Part shown: positions 53,007 through 62,690 of the stretch, piece after piece | Layout: each line of letters starts with the position of its first letter | Numbering within the stretch: position 1 is the stretch's first letter | Origin: Janthinobacterium lividum | Lineage (GTDB): Bacteria > Pseudomonadota > Gammaproteobacteria > Burkholderiales > Burkholderiaceae_D | Reading direction: 5' to 3' | DNA length: 64,000 nt | NCBI RefSeq assembly: GCF_023509035.1 | Contig: NZ_CP075583.1 | Span: 744,001 to 808,000 of the forward strand | Made by a program: the position numbers and the translations under genes | Notes under the pieces: model-generated | Databases searched by the model: none | Told to the model about the DNA's origin: nothing | What the model saw: the letters and a program-made list of their open reading frames with translations, nothing else

Positions 53007-55665
53007 CTACATTTTCCAGCGCAGTGATAACCCTACCGTGCGGTCATAGCGGCGCGTATCGCGCGCATACACTCCCGGCTCATTCCAGTAATCCTTGAAC
53101 TTGGTGTCGAGCAAGTTATTGCCGTCCAGGGTCACGGTGAACTGGTCGTTGATCTTGTACGACAGCGAACCGTCGAGCTGGGCCGTCGGCGCCACTTTCA
53201 AGTCCAGGCCGGGGCCGCCCTGGTTGTAGTTGTCGATGAATTTCGAGCGCCAGTTGTAGGCCAGGCGGCCCGACCACGCGTCTTTTTCGTACAGCAGCAC
53301 CAGGTTGTAGGCATAGCGCGACACGCCCGTGATGGCATGGCTGCCCGTCTCGTCATCGGTGGTGCCGCTCATGTAGGTGCCGTTCGCTTGCAAGCCCAGG
53401 CCGCTCAACAGGCCTGGCAAGCCGTCATAAAACTGCTGGTAGCCAATTTCCAGGCCTTGCAGCTTGCCGGCGGCCGTGTTGTACGGGCGGTCCACGTCAT
53501 AGGTCTTGCCGGCGATGGTTTCGCTGGCAATGCGTTGCTGGATATAGCCGTCGAACTTGTGGTGGAACACGGTGGCCGTCACGGAACCGGCTGGCGCAAA
53601 ATACCATTCCAGTGCCGCGTCAACATTGTCGCCCGTCACCGGCTTCAGGTTCGGATTGCCGCCCGCGCCCGTCGCCTTCACCGTTTCCGTCGAGTTGACC
53701 AGGGCCACGCCAGGATTGAGTTGGGAAAAACCGGGGCGGCTGATGGTGCGGCCCGCCGCAAAGCGGCCGACCAGGTCGGAGCGCAGCTTGATTTTCAGGG
53801 CCACGCTCGGCAACACGTCGGTGCTGGCCGTGTCGCTGATGACGGGCGTGTAGACGCCGTCCTGCGAACTGTTGCCTTGCAGGCTTTGTTCGGTGCGCAC
53901 CACGCGCACGCCCACGGTGCCGTCGACGGGGTAGGCGCCCAGCTTGAAGGCGATCTTCGCCTTGGTATAGATGGAATACGTCTTTTCCGTGTCCTTGAAG
54001 AACGAGCCCGGGTCCATGGCGCGCGCCGTGCTGCTGCCCGTGACGGCTTCGCGGATGGTGCCCGTGTTATTGAGCAGGAAGCTGGCGCATGGCGTGTACC
54101 ACTGCTTCAAGCCATAGTCGGGGCCGCCGCTGGACATAGGTTCCGACAGGCAATTCAAGCCGGGAATCGACGTCACACTCTGGCGGCTATAGGGAAACGC
54201 GGCGCCGGACACGTCCGGTGCTTCCGCATTGCCCTCAAAACTCTTGATCGATTCGGCTTCGCGCTTCACACCGCGCAGGCCTACGCTGATTTCCTTGAAG
54301 ATGCCGCCGGCACTCGGCGTGTAAGCCAGGTCGGCGCGCACATCGTTCGAGCTGCCCTGGTCACGGCCATAGCGGTCAAAAAAGCCCTTCACATAGTAAT
54401 TCGACGGGTCTTGCAAGTCGATGCCCGTGTAGTCGACGTGCAAGGTGCCATTCTGGTTGGTATTGATGCGGGCGTTCGGCACGACGGTGATGGCGTCGAG
54501 AATCGGGTTGCGCCAGGTATAAGTGCTCTTGGTGCTGGCCACTTCCGACGTGAAACGCCATTCCGGGTTGATATCCCACAAGCCGCCCACGGCAAATTGA
54601 TGCGTCTTCGTCTGGTTCTTGTTCGCCTGCGTCGACATGATGGTGTTGACGTTGGTGGAGGTCAAGGTTTGCAGGTGGTCGGTGCCGGGAATCTTCGTCG
54701 CGGACACAGGCGTGCCCCACCATGGCAAGCCGACAAAGTAATCGGATTCGGCATTGAGCAGGAAGCGCGTGGCCATGCCTTCCGCGTACAGTTCGACGTC
54801 GGCGTTCGGACGCCATTGCAGCACGGCATTGGCGGTGCTGCGGCGGCGGTCGCCCTTGATTGGCAGCAAGCCTACCTGGTCCGGCCCCGTCAAACCGGGA
54901 GACAGGAAACTTTTGTCCACGGGCGCCGTATTGAACGCGCGCTCTTCATGGTAACGGTGCTGCTGCTGCGACAAGCCCAGCAACGCGCCCACTTCGCCGA
55001 TGCCCGTCTTCCAGCGGTTCGACAGCATGCCGCTGATGTTCGGGTCGGTGGCCTTGGATTTGTCGCTGTAGACGGCGCGCGTATTCACGCTGGCCGTAAA
55101 ATCCTTGAAGTCGAACGGCCGGTTGGTGCGCACGTCGATGATGCCGGCCACGCCGCCTTCGACCTGGTCTGCGCCCTGCGACTTGTACACGTCCACGCGC
55201 TGCAGCATGGTGGCGGGAATGTCGGCCAGGTTGACGTAGCGGCCCGTGGTGGTAAAACAGTTCGCGGCCGTTGAGCAGGGTCGTGACATCGCGCAAGCCG
55301 CGGATCATGACAGCGCTCGCTTCGCCCGAATCGCGGCGGATCTGGATGCCGGAAATGCGCGCCAGGGTCTCGGCCACGTTGTTATCCGGAAATTTGCCGA
55401 TATCGTCGGCCACGATGGAATCGATGACCTGGTCCGAGCGCATCTTGATTTGCTGCGAATTTTGCGCCGAGCGGCGCACGCCACTGACGGTCACGACTGA
55501 CACCTCCGCAGCAGGCTCGGCACTGGCGTCCGCCGCCACCGCGTCCTGCGCCCATACCGAAGCCGTGCTCAGCAGGCCAATACCGGCCAATGCCGCAACG
55601 GCTGCCTTCAAGGTGAATGGACGAGGGGAAGTGGCCGCGAGCGGGCCGGTGGCGTTGCGCATCAT
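53007..55665 (-). CDS. TonB-dependent receptor, apparent frameshift in the plug domain
   Basis: An outer-membrane receptor, about 885 residues when restored. Signal peptide to about residue 40 (SVWAQDAVAA), then a TonB-box region and plug (IKMRSDQVIDSIVADDIGKF and SGIQIRRDSGEASAVMIRGL), and a long beta-barrel ending RTVGLSLRWKM. The frame breaks after LNGRELF, where AAAA at 55254-55257 should be AAA to read RELFTTTGRYVNLADIPA. It resembles carbohydrate-type receptors of Xanthomonas-like uptake systems. Arabinan fragment uptake is inferred from the island and the shared operator upstream. Confidence 0.87.
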
Positions 55666-55969
55666 GAATCTCCAGATATTGTATTGATATTTTTATGCAG
55701 CTTGCATGTCGTTCGCATGCTCGGCGTTTATCTTAGGGGCTGGACGATAATCTCTCCAATCAATTTTTTCCACTGTTTCGATATCAATTTTGATATCGAC
55801 GGCTGAGGGACTTGGGAGCTTGTAAAGCGACAACGGCAGGGGCGTCACGGATGTTTCAGGCGGGATCATGCCTGAAAAAACGGCAGGACAGGCTTCAGAA
55901 AAACGGAGGCATGTATTTCAAGGGAGGCGGAGCGATGGAGCGGCTATTGCCGGCTTGCCGAAGCAAGCG
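55666..55969. other. Intergenic region between the TonB-receptor and PIN genes
   Basis: About 300 bases. The left half is AT-rich and holds the receptor promoter region and the operator element at 55756-55797. The right half, up to the end of the PIN gene at 55970, shows no credible gene or terminator. Confidence 0.5.
55756..55797. promoter_or_regulatory. Predicted GbpR operator upstream of the TonB receptor
   Basis: CCAATCAATT at 55756-55765 and a near-perfect dyad GATATC-N6-GATATC at 55780-55797, 14 bases apart. It is the most symmetrical of the four sites; the extended palindrome 55779-55798 has nine of ten pairs. It lies about 95-130 bases upstream of the receptor start. Confidence 0.7.
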
Positions 55970-56548
55970 CTAGAGCAAGGGGATTGCGGAACGCAGCAAC
56001 TTGCCCAGTTGCGGCAAGCCTTGCGTTTCGTAAGTGGCAATCAATTCGGCGGCGGATCTGGGTGGTTTTCGCAATCGCGCCCGGTTTTCCTTGACGACAC
56101 TGAGCATGCGTATCGGAGCGAGCTCATACTGCGCCACCAGAAAATCATCGGGGTGCAAGACTTCAATGTTATGCCCTCGCATGATCGCGTCCGGGAAGTC
56201 TTTGAGATTGAATGTGACGATGGCGTCTGCATGCCCCACGATGGCTGCCGCCAACACGTGCCGGTCGTCGGCATCGGGCAAGACCAAGGCATCAATCAGG
56301 TATTCGTATGACTCGATCACGCCGTCCTCCACTGCCTCGGCCATCAGCGCGCTGGTGCGCGCCAAGGCCGAAGGGTCCAGATCAGGCCGCTTGAGCAGCA
56401 AGTTGCGTTGCCACTCCTCCTGTATCTGCGCAGTCCAGCGTGCGCTGAAGATACCGTCCGCCGCCAAACTCAGCAATAAATCACGCAAGGGTGCCGGATA
56501 CAACACACAGGCATCAAGGACGGCAGTGTAACGATAGTATCCAGCCAT
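55970..56548 (-). CDS. PIN-domain toxin (VapC-like ribonuclease)
   Basis: 192 residues. The PIN fold starts with the first acidic residue in TAVLDACVLYPAPLRDLLL. Conserved Glu lies in IQEEWQRNLL and Asp in VLPDADDRHVLAAAIVGHA, followed by ADAIVTFNLKDFPD. These are the acidic metal-binding residues of PIN nucleases. ATG 56548 overlaps the upstream HTH gene stop by one base (TGATG). The pair has the form of a type II toxin-antitoxin module. The RNA target is unknown. Confidence 0.82.
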   Translation of the reverse strand: MAGYYRYTAVLDACVLYPAPLRDLLLSLAADGIFSARWTAQIQEEWQRNLLLKRPDLDPSALARTSALMAEAVEDGVIESYEYLIDALVLPDADDRHVLAAAIVGHADAIVTFNLKDFPDAIMRGHNIEVLHPDDFLVAQYELAPIRMLSVVKENRARLRKPPRSAAELIATYETQGLPQLGKLLRSAIPLL

Positions 56549-57012
56549 CAGTACCCCAGTTCAAGCTCCTGCGCCTGATCTGCCAAGGCTTGCAAGGCCT
56601 GTTGCGAACGCCGTTTGCGCTCATCCTTGTACTGCACCACATCCTCAAAACGCAGCCGACGGTGCGTACCCACCTTATGGTGGGGAATCTTCCCAGCCTC
56701 AAGCAGGCGCACCAGGTAGGGACGTGACATATTCAAATACATGGCCGCTTCCTGTGTCGTCACGTCATGTTCCTTGGGCATGACCGTCACGGCCTTGCCT
56801 TGCGCCAGGGTACCCAGGACATCGGCAAACAGGCGCAACACATTCGGAGGCAAGCGCAGCAAGGGTGCATCGCCCAAGTCTTGCGCGCCCTCTTCCAGAA
56901 CGGCAATCTGTACGGCACGCGAATGATCCAGCGCACTGACCAGGCAGCGCTGTGCTGCTTTCGCCAGTTCCAGGTCTTCTTTATTTTCTAGACGATCGAT
57001 TACATTCGACAT
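56548..57012 (-). CDS. HTH (excisionase-type) DNA-binding antitoxin
   Basis: 154 residues. The C-terminal half has an HTH_17/excisionase-like domain (DVTTQEAAMYLNMSRPYLVR, then GKIPHHKVGTHRRLRFEDVV). The N-terminal half is helical and probably contacts the toxin or dimerises. It is translationally coupled to the PIN gene downstream. It likely represses its own promoter in the 57013-57197 gap. Confidence 0.8.
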   Translation of the reverse strand: MSNVIDRLENKEDLELAKAAQRCLVSALDHSRAVQIAVLEEGAQDLGDAPLLRLPPNVLRLFADVLGTLAQGKAVTVMPKEHDVTTQEAAMYLNMSRPYLVRLLEAGKIPHHKVGTHRRLRFEDVVQYKDERKRRSQQALQALADQAQELELGY

Positions 57013-57197
57013 GGCATTCCTCCCTGCTTTTCATTGAAGCTTACGAGTCAAACGCAATAAACGCAACCGAAATAGTATAACAATTTGTGCAGGAACAAGC
57101 ACGACACGGCGCCTTGACGGCAAGTCGAACAGATACAGGACGCCCCATCAACTAAGAACAGAGGGGGAGTAATCGGGGAAACGACGGGGGAACATCT

Positions 57198-57273
57198 TGG
57201 TGCGGCTGGCGGGGATCGAACCCACGACCCTTGGCTTCGGAGGCCAATACTCTATCCACTGAGCTACAGCCGC
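57198..57273 (-). tRNA. tRNA-Arg (anticodon CCG)
   Basis: Minus-strand cloverleaf of 76 bases: acceptor GCGGCTG / CAGCCGC, D-loop TAGCTCAGTGGATAGAG, anticodon stem TTGGC-CTCCGAA-GCCAA with anticodon CCG (decodes CGG), T-loop GTTCGATCC, and an encoded CCA end at 57198-57200. It is upstream of the toxin-antitoxin pair in the same orientation. Confidence 0.95.
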
Positions 57274-57381
57274 GTAGGGGGAATTTCTGAAGTGATGCGA
57301 AGGATACCGTTTTTCTTTACCTACGTCTACGGAAACTGTCGTATCGCTGGCAATTGCATGTCACTGCTCAATTTTTGTGCC

Positions 57382-57387
57382 TATAAT
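57382..57387 (+). promoter_or_regulatory. Candidate -10 box for the cytochrome gene
   Basis: Consensus TATAAT about 90 bases before the cytochrome start, in an AT-rich stretch. No good -35 sits at 17 bases; TTGCAT lies too far upstream. Tentative. Confidence 0.4.
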
Positions 57388-57472
57388 TGTGGGTTTCATA
57401 AAGGTTTACATACAAGCATGTAAAAATGCTACCTTACACGGCCATCAGTTTCAAATCTGGACTAAGGACATC

Positions 57473-58036
57473 ATGAGCGACGCACATAACGAACAACAAT
57501 CAGCGATCAAAACGCCTAAACAATTGCTTGCCGCCGTAGCTGGCTTCTTCCTCGTCACCGTCATCGGCATCATCTTGCTGGTGCAATTCGTCACAGCGCA
57601 AAAACTGACAGGCGCCGGTACGGACAGCCAGTCGCCGGAAGCCATCGCCGAGCGCTTGAGCCCAGTGGCCAACGCGGGCTTTACCTTCAAGGATGCCAGC
57701 GGTCCGAAAGTGCTGCAAAGCGGCGAAGCCGTCTACACGGCCACCTGCGTGGCTTGCCATGGCGCCGGCGTGGCCGGTGCACCGAAATTTGGCGATGCGG
57801 GCAGCTGGTCGGCCCGTCTGGCCCAGGGTTACGATACGGTCCTGAAACACGCCATCGAAGGCTTGCGCGCAATGCCGGCCAAGGGCGGCAATCCTGACCT
57901 CGACGATGTGGAAGTGGCGCGCGCCGTCGTCTACATCGCCAACGCGTCGGGCGGCAAGTTCAAGGAACCGGAAGTACCGGCGCCAGCCGCTGCCGCTGAC
58001 AGCGCTAGCGCACCAGCCGCAGAGCCTGCCAAGTAA
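57473..58036 (+). CDS. Membrane-anchored c-type cytochrome (cytochrome c5 type)
   Basis: 187 residues. An N-terminal membrane anchor (LLAAVAGFFLVTVIGIILLV) leads into a periplasmic heme domain with the CVACH heme-binding motif near residue 97 and an axial Met in GLRAMPAKGG. An Ala/Pro-rich tail follows. It carries electrons to terminal oxidases in the periplasm. ATG 57473 with AAGGA upstream is chosen; the frame is open 32 codons earlier across the promoter. It is monocistronic with a strong terminator. Confidence 0.92.
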   Translation: MSDAHNEQQSAIKTPKQLLAAVAGFFLVTVIGIILLVQFVTAQKLTGAGTDSQSPEAIAERLSPVANAGFTFKDASGPKVLQSGEAVYTATCVACHGAGVAGAPKFGDAGSWSARLAQGYDTVLKHAIEGLRAMPAKGGNPDLDDVEVARAVVYIANASGGKFKEPEVPAPAAAADSASAPAAEPAK

Positions 58037-58059
58037 GCAGCGCAGCACCAGTCTCCAGG

Positions 58060-58085
58060 AACCGCCCTCAAGGGCGGTTTTTTTT
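58060..58085 (+). terminator. Terminator after the cytochrome gene
   Basis: Stem AACCGCCCT / AGGGCGGTT with a two-base loop (CA), followed by seven T. Confidence 0.92.
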
Positions 58086-58116
58086 CGCCCGCAGTTTGTG
58101 CCAGATCACACGACGT

Positions 58117-58148
58117 AAAAAAGCCGCCCGGCTTGATGCGGGGCGGCT
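58117..58148 (-). terminator. Terminator after the first M13 peptidase gene
   Basis: On the minus strand, stem AGCCGCCC / GGGCGGCT with an 11-base loop is followed by TTTTT. It lies 26 bases past the peptidase stop. Confidence 0.88.
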
Positions 58149-58173
58149 CGGTACTAGCGCGTCAGAACTGCTG

Positions 58174-60255
58174 TTACCACATGATGACGCGGTCTTTCGG
58201 CGGCAAATACATCTTGTCGCCCGGTTTTACGTCGAAGGCCTGGTAGAAGCCGGGCTGGTTGCGCATGGTGCCGTTGGCGCGGAACTGGCCTGGCGAGTGC
58301 GGGTCCGTTTTCAGCAAGACCAGTTGCTGCGCTTCGCGCATCTTCATGCGCCATACCTGGGCAAAGCCCGCGTAGAAGCGCTGCTCACCCGTGAAGCCGT
58401 CGATGACGGGGGCTTTCTTGCCGTTCAGCGACAATTTATACGCTTTATACGCGATCGCCACGCCGGAATTGTCGGCAATGTTTTCGCCCAGGGTCAATTC
58501 GCCGTTGACGAAGTGGCCCTTGACGGGGCTGAAGCCGTTGTACTGCGCCACCAGCTGCTTGGTTTTCTTGGCGAAGTTTTTATGGTCGGCCTTGGTCCAC
58601 CAGTCGCGCAGATTGCCATCGCCGTCGTACTGGGCGCCCTGGTCGTCGAAGCCATGGCTGATTTCATGGCCGATCACGCCGCCAATGGCGCCATAGTTGA
58701 CGGCGTCGTCCGCGTTGGCGTCGAAGAACGGCGCTTGCAGGATGGCGGCCGGGAAGACGATTTCGTTCAGTTCCGGGTTGTAATAGGCGTTCACGGTCTG
58801 CGGCGTCATGCCCCACTCATCGCGGTCGATAGGCTGGCCCAGCTTGTTCAATTCGCGATTGTAGTTGAGCAGGTGCGAACGCTGGATGTTGCCGATCAAA
58901 TCGTCCTGCGCCACCGTCAGGCCCGAGTAATCGCGCCATTTGTTTGGATAGCCGATCTTGGTGGTGAACTTGGCCAGCTTGATCTGCGCCTGTTTCTTGG
59001 TGACAGGGCTCATCCAGTCGAGCTTGTCGATGCTTTGCTTGTAAGCCGTCATCAGGTTTTTCACCAGTGCTTCCATACGCACCTTGCGCTCGGCTGGGAA
59101 ATATTGCTCGACGTACAGCTGGCCCACGGCTTCGCCCAGCGCGCCTTCGACAGCGCCCACGCCGCGTTTCCAGCGCGGACGCATTTCCGTCACGCCCGTC
59201 AGGGTGGTGCCATAGAAGGCGAAGTTTTCATCGACATACGCTTTCGGCAGGTAGCCGGCGTTGGCGTGCAGCAAATGCCACTGGAAGTACGCTTTCCACG
59301 TTTCCAGCGGCGTCTTGTTGGCGATCTCGGCAAAGCCCTTCAGGTAGCTGGGCTGGCTGACGATCACGTAATTGACCTTCCCGGCGATGCCCGTATCCTT
59401 CAGGTAGCGGGCCCAGTCGTAGCCTGGCGCCACGGTAGCCAGTTTCGCCAGCTCCACCTTGTTGTAGGTTTTGACAGGATCGCGGTTCTGCACATTGCTC
59501 CATTGCGCCTTGGCCAGTTCCGTTTCCAGCGCCAGGATAGCCTTGGCATTCGCGGCAGCATTCGCGTCGCCGGACAAGCTGAGCATTTTCTCCACGTGGG
59601 CCAGGTATTTGGCGCGCGTGTCGGCCTTGCCTGCTTCCAGGTAGTAATCGCGGTCAGGCAAGCCCAGGCCGCTTTGCACGATGTCGGCCACGTATTTGGT
59701 GGAATCCTTGGCGTCCTGGTGGATGCCGAAGTCGTACGGCGAGGTCACGCCCAGCTTACTGAAATGCGCGATCACGGCTGGCAATTCCGCCTTGTCCTGC
59801 AGCGCGGCGATCTTCGCCAGCTCCGCGTTCAAGGGGGTCAGACCCAGGCTTTCCAGCTTGGCCTCATCCATGAAGCTATTGTAGAAATCACCGATTTTCT
59901 GGGCATTCGAACCGGCGGCGCGGGCCTTGTCGGCGGCGGCGCCTTCGACGATGCCGCGCAGCTGCGTTTGCGTATCGTCGGCCAGCTTGGCAAAGCTGCC
60001 CCAGCTCGACTTGTCAGCAGGAATGACCGTTTCCGCCAACCATTTTCCATTCAGGTGCTGGAACAAATCGTCCTGCGCGCGCACGGCAGGGTCGACGTAC
60101 TCGACGGCGATGCCGGACGTCAGCGCCGCAGCCGCGACGGCCGTGGCGGTGGCAGGCGCAGCAGCGGCCTTCTTGGCAGAATCAGCGGCGCCAGCCATGC
60201 CGGACACGCCGGCCAGCAAACTCAGGGTCAATGCACTTAACAAATAACGATTCAC
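58174..60255 (-). CDS. M13-family (neprilysin/PepO-like) zinc metallopeptidase, exported
   Basis: 693 residues. Signal peptide to about residue 23 (LLAGVSGMAGA). An N-terminal lobe follows, then the catalytic motif HEISHGFDDQG (HExxH) and ENIADNSG (third zinc-ligand Glu). The C-terminal end PPKDRVIMW closes the family's conserved tail. It cleaves peptides in the periplasm. The start is GTG 60255, with AGAGGA upstream. It is a close paralogue of the next gene. Confidence 0.93.
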   Translation of the reverse strand: MNRYLLSALTLSLLAGVSGMAGAADSAKKAAAAPATATAVAAAALTSGIAVEYVDPAVRAQDDLFQHLNGKWLAETVIPADKSSWGSFAKLADDTQTQLRGIVEGAAADKARAAGSNAQKIGDFYNSFMDEAKLESLGLTPLNAELAKIAALQDKAELPAVIAHFSKLGVTSPYDFGIHQDAKDSTKYVADIVQSGLGLPDRDYYLEAGKADTRAKYLAHVEKMLSLSGDANAAANAKAILALETELAKAQWSNVQNRDPVKTYNKVELAKLATVAPGYDWARYLKDTGIAGKVNYVIVSQPSYLKGFAEIANKTPLETWKAYFQWHLLHANAGYLPKAYVDENFAFYGTTLTGVTEMRPRWKRGVGAVEGALGEAVGQLYVEQYFPAERKVRMEALVKNLMTAYKQSIDKLDWMSPVTKKQAQIKLAKFTTKIGYPNKWRDYSGLTVAQDDLIGNIQRSHLLNYNRELNKLGQPIDRDEWGMTPQTVNAYYNPELNEIVFPAAILQAPFFDANADDAVNYGAIGGVIGHEISHGFDDQGAQYDGDGNLRDWWTKADHKNFAKKTKQLVAQYNGFSPVKGHFVNGELTLGENIADNSGVAIAYKAYKLSLNGKKAPVIDGFTGEQRFYAGFAQVWRMKMREAQQLVLLKTDPHSPGQFRANGTMRNQPGFYQAFDVKPGDKMYLPPKDRVIMW

Positions 60256-60373
60256 GGTTGTCCTCTATATTATATTGTGTGGAATATAAGGGTCAGAAGG
60301 CCCAGGGCTTCTGGCCCGGTTTTTGACTGTAGCATACCGGCCGAAATGACAGAAAGAACTTTGGCCAGTATGC

Positions 60374-60399
60374 AAAAAAGACCACGCAAGGTGGCCTTT
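60374..60399 (-). terminator. Terminator between the two M13 peptidase genes
   Basis: On the minus strand, GGCCAC-CTTGC-GTGGTC (one G-T pair) is followed by six T. It separates the transcripts of the paralogues, so each has its own promoter. Confidence 0.75.
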
Positions 60400-60442
60400 T
60401 TGTTGTTACAGTAGTACGTTCTTTACGATGGCGCGCACGCGC

Positions 60443-62536
60443 TTACCAGATGATCACGCGGTTTTCCGGGGCGACATACATCTTGTCGCCCGGTTTCACG
60501 CCAAACGCTTCATAGAAGCCAGGCTGGTTGACCATGGTGCCGTTGGCGCGGTACTGGCCCGGCGAATGGGGATCGGTCTTGATCTGCACGATCTGCTGCG
60601 CTTCGCGCATCTTGCTGCGCCACACCTGGCCAAAGCCCATGTAGAAACGCTGGTCGCCCGTCAAGCCATCGAGCACGGGCGCCGGCTTGCCGCCCAGCGA
60701 AATCTTGTACGCCTTGTACGCAATCGCCACGCCCGAGTTGTCGGCGATATTCTCGCCCAGGGTCAGCGCGCCATTGACGTTATAGCCAGGCAATGGGCTG
60801 TAACCATCGTATTGCTTGGTCAGCGCATCGGCCTTGGCGGCGAAATTCTTGCGGTCGGCCGGGGTCCACCAGTCGCGCAGGTTGCCGTCGCCATCGGACT
60901 GGCTGCCCTTGTCGTCGAAGCCGTGACTGATTTCATGGCCGATGACGGCGCCGATGGCACCATAGTTGACGGCGTCGTCCGCGTTGGCGTCAAAGAACGG
61001 CGGCTGCAGGATGGACGCGGGGAAGACGATTTCATTCATCGTCGAGCTGTAATAGGCGTTCACCGTTTGCGGCGTCATGCCCCACTCTTCGCGGTCGATC
61101 GGTTTGCCCAGCTTGGCTACCTGGCGCGCCGAAGCGAAGTTGGCGGCGCGCATCATGTTGCCCACCAGGTCACCCTGGACGATTTGCAGCTTCGAGTAAT
61201 CGCGCCATTTGTTCGGATACGCGATCTTCGGCGTGAACTTGGCCAGCTTGGCTTGCGCTTCCTTCTTGGTCTCCGGGCTCATCCAGTCCAGGGTGTCGAT
61301 GCTGTCCTTGTAGGCGGCCAGCACGTTTTTCACCAGTTCCTGCATGTGTGCCTTGCGCTCTGCCGGGAAATATTGCGCGACATACAATTTACCGACGGCT
61401 TCGCCCAGCACGCCTTCGACGGCGCCTACGCCACGCTTCCAGCGCGGCTGGTTTTCCGTTACGCCGCTCAGCACCGTGCCGTAGAAGGCAAAGCTCTCGT
61501 CGACGAAGTTTTTCGACAGGTAACTGGCATAGCTGCGCAACAACTGCCATTCGAAATACGCTTTCAGGGTGTCCAGGTCGGTGCTAGCCAGCACCTTGTT
61601 GTAGCCGGCCAGGTAACTTGGCTGGTTGACGATGACGTAATCGACCTTGTTGGCGATGCCCAGGGCAGCCAGGCCGGACTTCAGGTCGTAGCCGGGAGTC
61701 AGGTCGTTCAGTTTGGTGAGGTCGGTCTTGTTGTAGCGCTTCACCGGGTCGCGGTTCTCGACCTTGGTCCATTGCACTTCGGCCAGGGCCGTTTCCAGGG
61801 CAACGACAGCTTTGGCGCGTGCGGCGGCGTTCTTGTCGCCTGCCATGGCCAGCATCTTTTCCACGTGCGCCTGGTATTTCTCTTTGACGCCAGCCTGCTT
61901 GGCTTCCAGGTAATAGTCGCGGTCGGGCATGCCCAGGCCGCTTTGGCTCACATACGCTGCATATTTCGTCGAGGCACGCGCATCCTGGCCCACGTAGACG
62001 GCATATGGGGTCGACACGCCCGTCTGGCTCAGGTGGGCGATCAGGGCGGTCACGCCCTTCTTGTCGCGCAGCGAGCGGATCCGGTTCAGTTCGCCGGCCA
62101 GCGGCTTCGTGCCCAGCGCATCGAGCTTGGCTTCATCCATGTAACTGGCGTACAGGTCGCCGATTTTCTGCGCTTCGGAACCGGCCTTCTTGTGCTTGTC
62201 CTGTTGCGTGGATTCGATGATGCCGCGCAACTGTGGCGTGGTGTCATCGCGCAGCTTGGCGAACGAACCCCAGCTCGACTTGTCGGCAGGGATCTCGGCC
62301 GTGGCCAGCCACTTGCCATTCAAATGGGTGAAGAAATCGTCTTGCACGCGCACGGAAGGGTCGATGTACTGCACATCGATGCCGGAAACGACGCCAGCGG
62401 CGGCAGGGGCGGAAGGTGCGACACTGGGTGCCACGGTCGGTGCTGCCACGGAGGATGCGGCGGATACGGGTTCGGCGGCATGGGCAAACGCAGCCAACAG
62501 GGTCAGGGTCAGACTGCTTAAGAGATAGCGATTCAC
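60443..62536 (-). CDS. M13-family (neprilysin/PepO-like) zinc metallopeptidase, exported (paralogue)
   Basis: 697 residues. Signal peptide (MNRYLLSSLTLTLLAAFAHA). Same architecture as the previous gene, with HEISHGFDDKG and ENIADNSG. The N-terminal linker is richer in Ala/Val/Pro (SVAAPTVAPSVAPSAPAA). GTG start at 62536. The two genes share strongly similar order and motifs, so they arose by tandem duplication and have diverged mainly in the N-terminal linker and lobe. Confidence 0.93.
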   Translation of the reverse strand: MNRYLLSSLTLTLLAAFAHAAEPVSAASSVAAPTVAPSVAPSAPAAAGVVSGIDVQYIDPSVRVQDDFFTHLNGKWLATAEIPADKSSWGSFAKLRDDTTPQLRGIIESTQQDKHKKAGSEAQKIGDLYASYMDEAKLDALGTKPLAGELNRIRSLRDKKGVTALIAHLSQTGVSTPYAVYVGQDARASTKYAAYVSQSGLGMPDRDYYLEAKQAGVKEKYQAHVEKMLAMAGDKNAAARAKAVVALETALAEVQWTKVENRDPVKRYNKTDLTKLNDLTPGYDLKSGLAALGIANKVDYVIVNQPSYLAGYNKVLASTDLDTLKAYFEWQLLRSYASYLSKNFVDESFAFYGTVLSGVTENQPRWKRGVGAVEGVLGEAVGKLYVAQYFPAERKAHMQELVKNVLAAYKDSIDTLDWMSPETKKEAQAKLAKFTPKIAYPNKWRDYSKLQIVQGDLVGNMMRAANFASARQVAKLGKPIDREEWGMTPQTVNAYYSSTMNEIVFPASILQPPFFDANADDAVNYGAIGAVIGHEISHGFDDKGSQSDGDGNLRDWWTPADRKNFAAKADALTKQYDGYSPLPGYNVNGALTLGENIADNSGVAIAYKAYKISLGGKPAPVLDGLTGDQRFYMGFGQVWRSKMREAQQIVQIKTDPHSPGQYRANGTMVNQPGFYEAFGVKPGDKMYVAPENRVIIW

Positions 62537-62690
62537 GAATTGTCCTTATGGGGCATGTCAAAAAGACCGGGCGGATAGCTTCAGGCGGATAGCCTGCCGC
62601 GCCAGGCGCTACGGGAATGTAGCACGCGACCATGCCCTTTGACCATCCTTGCCCCCGGACTGCCCAGCAGCAGCCCCCCTCAGTTGCCCC

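Noticed and set aside
59831..59845. GGGGGTCAGACCC resembling the REP-like arm at 19325
   Set aside because: It lies inside the M13 peptidase coding sequence and encodes part of a plausible GLTPLN segment; there is no inverted partner nearby.
58096..62521. Two long plus-strand open frames
   Set aside because: They mirror the two M13 peptidase genes; the repeated pattern is only the reverse of the duplicated genes.
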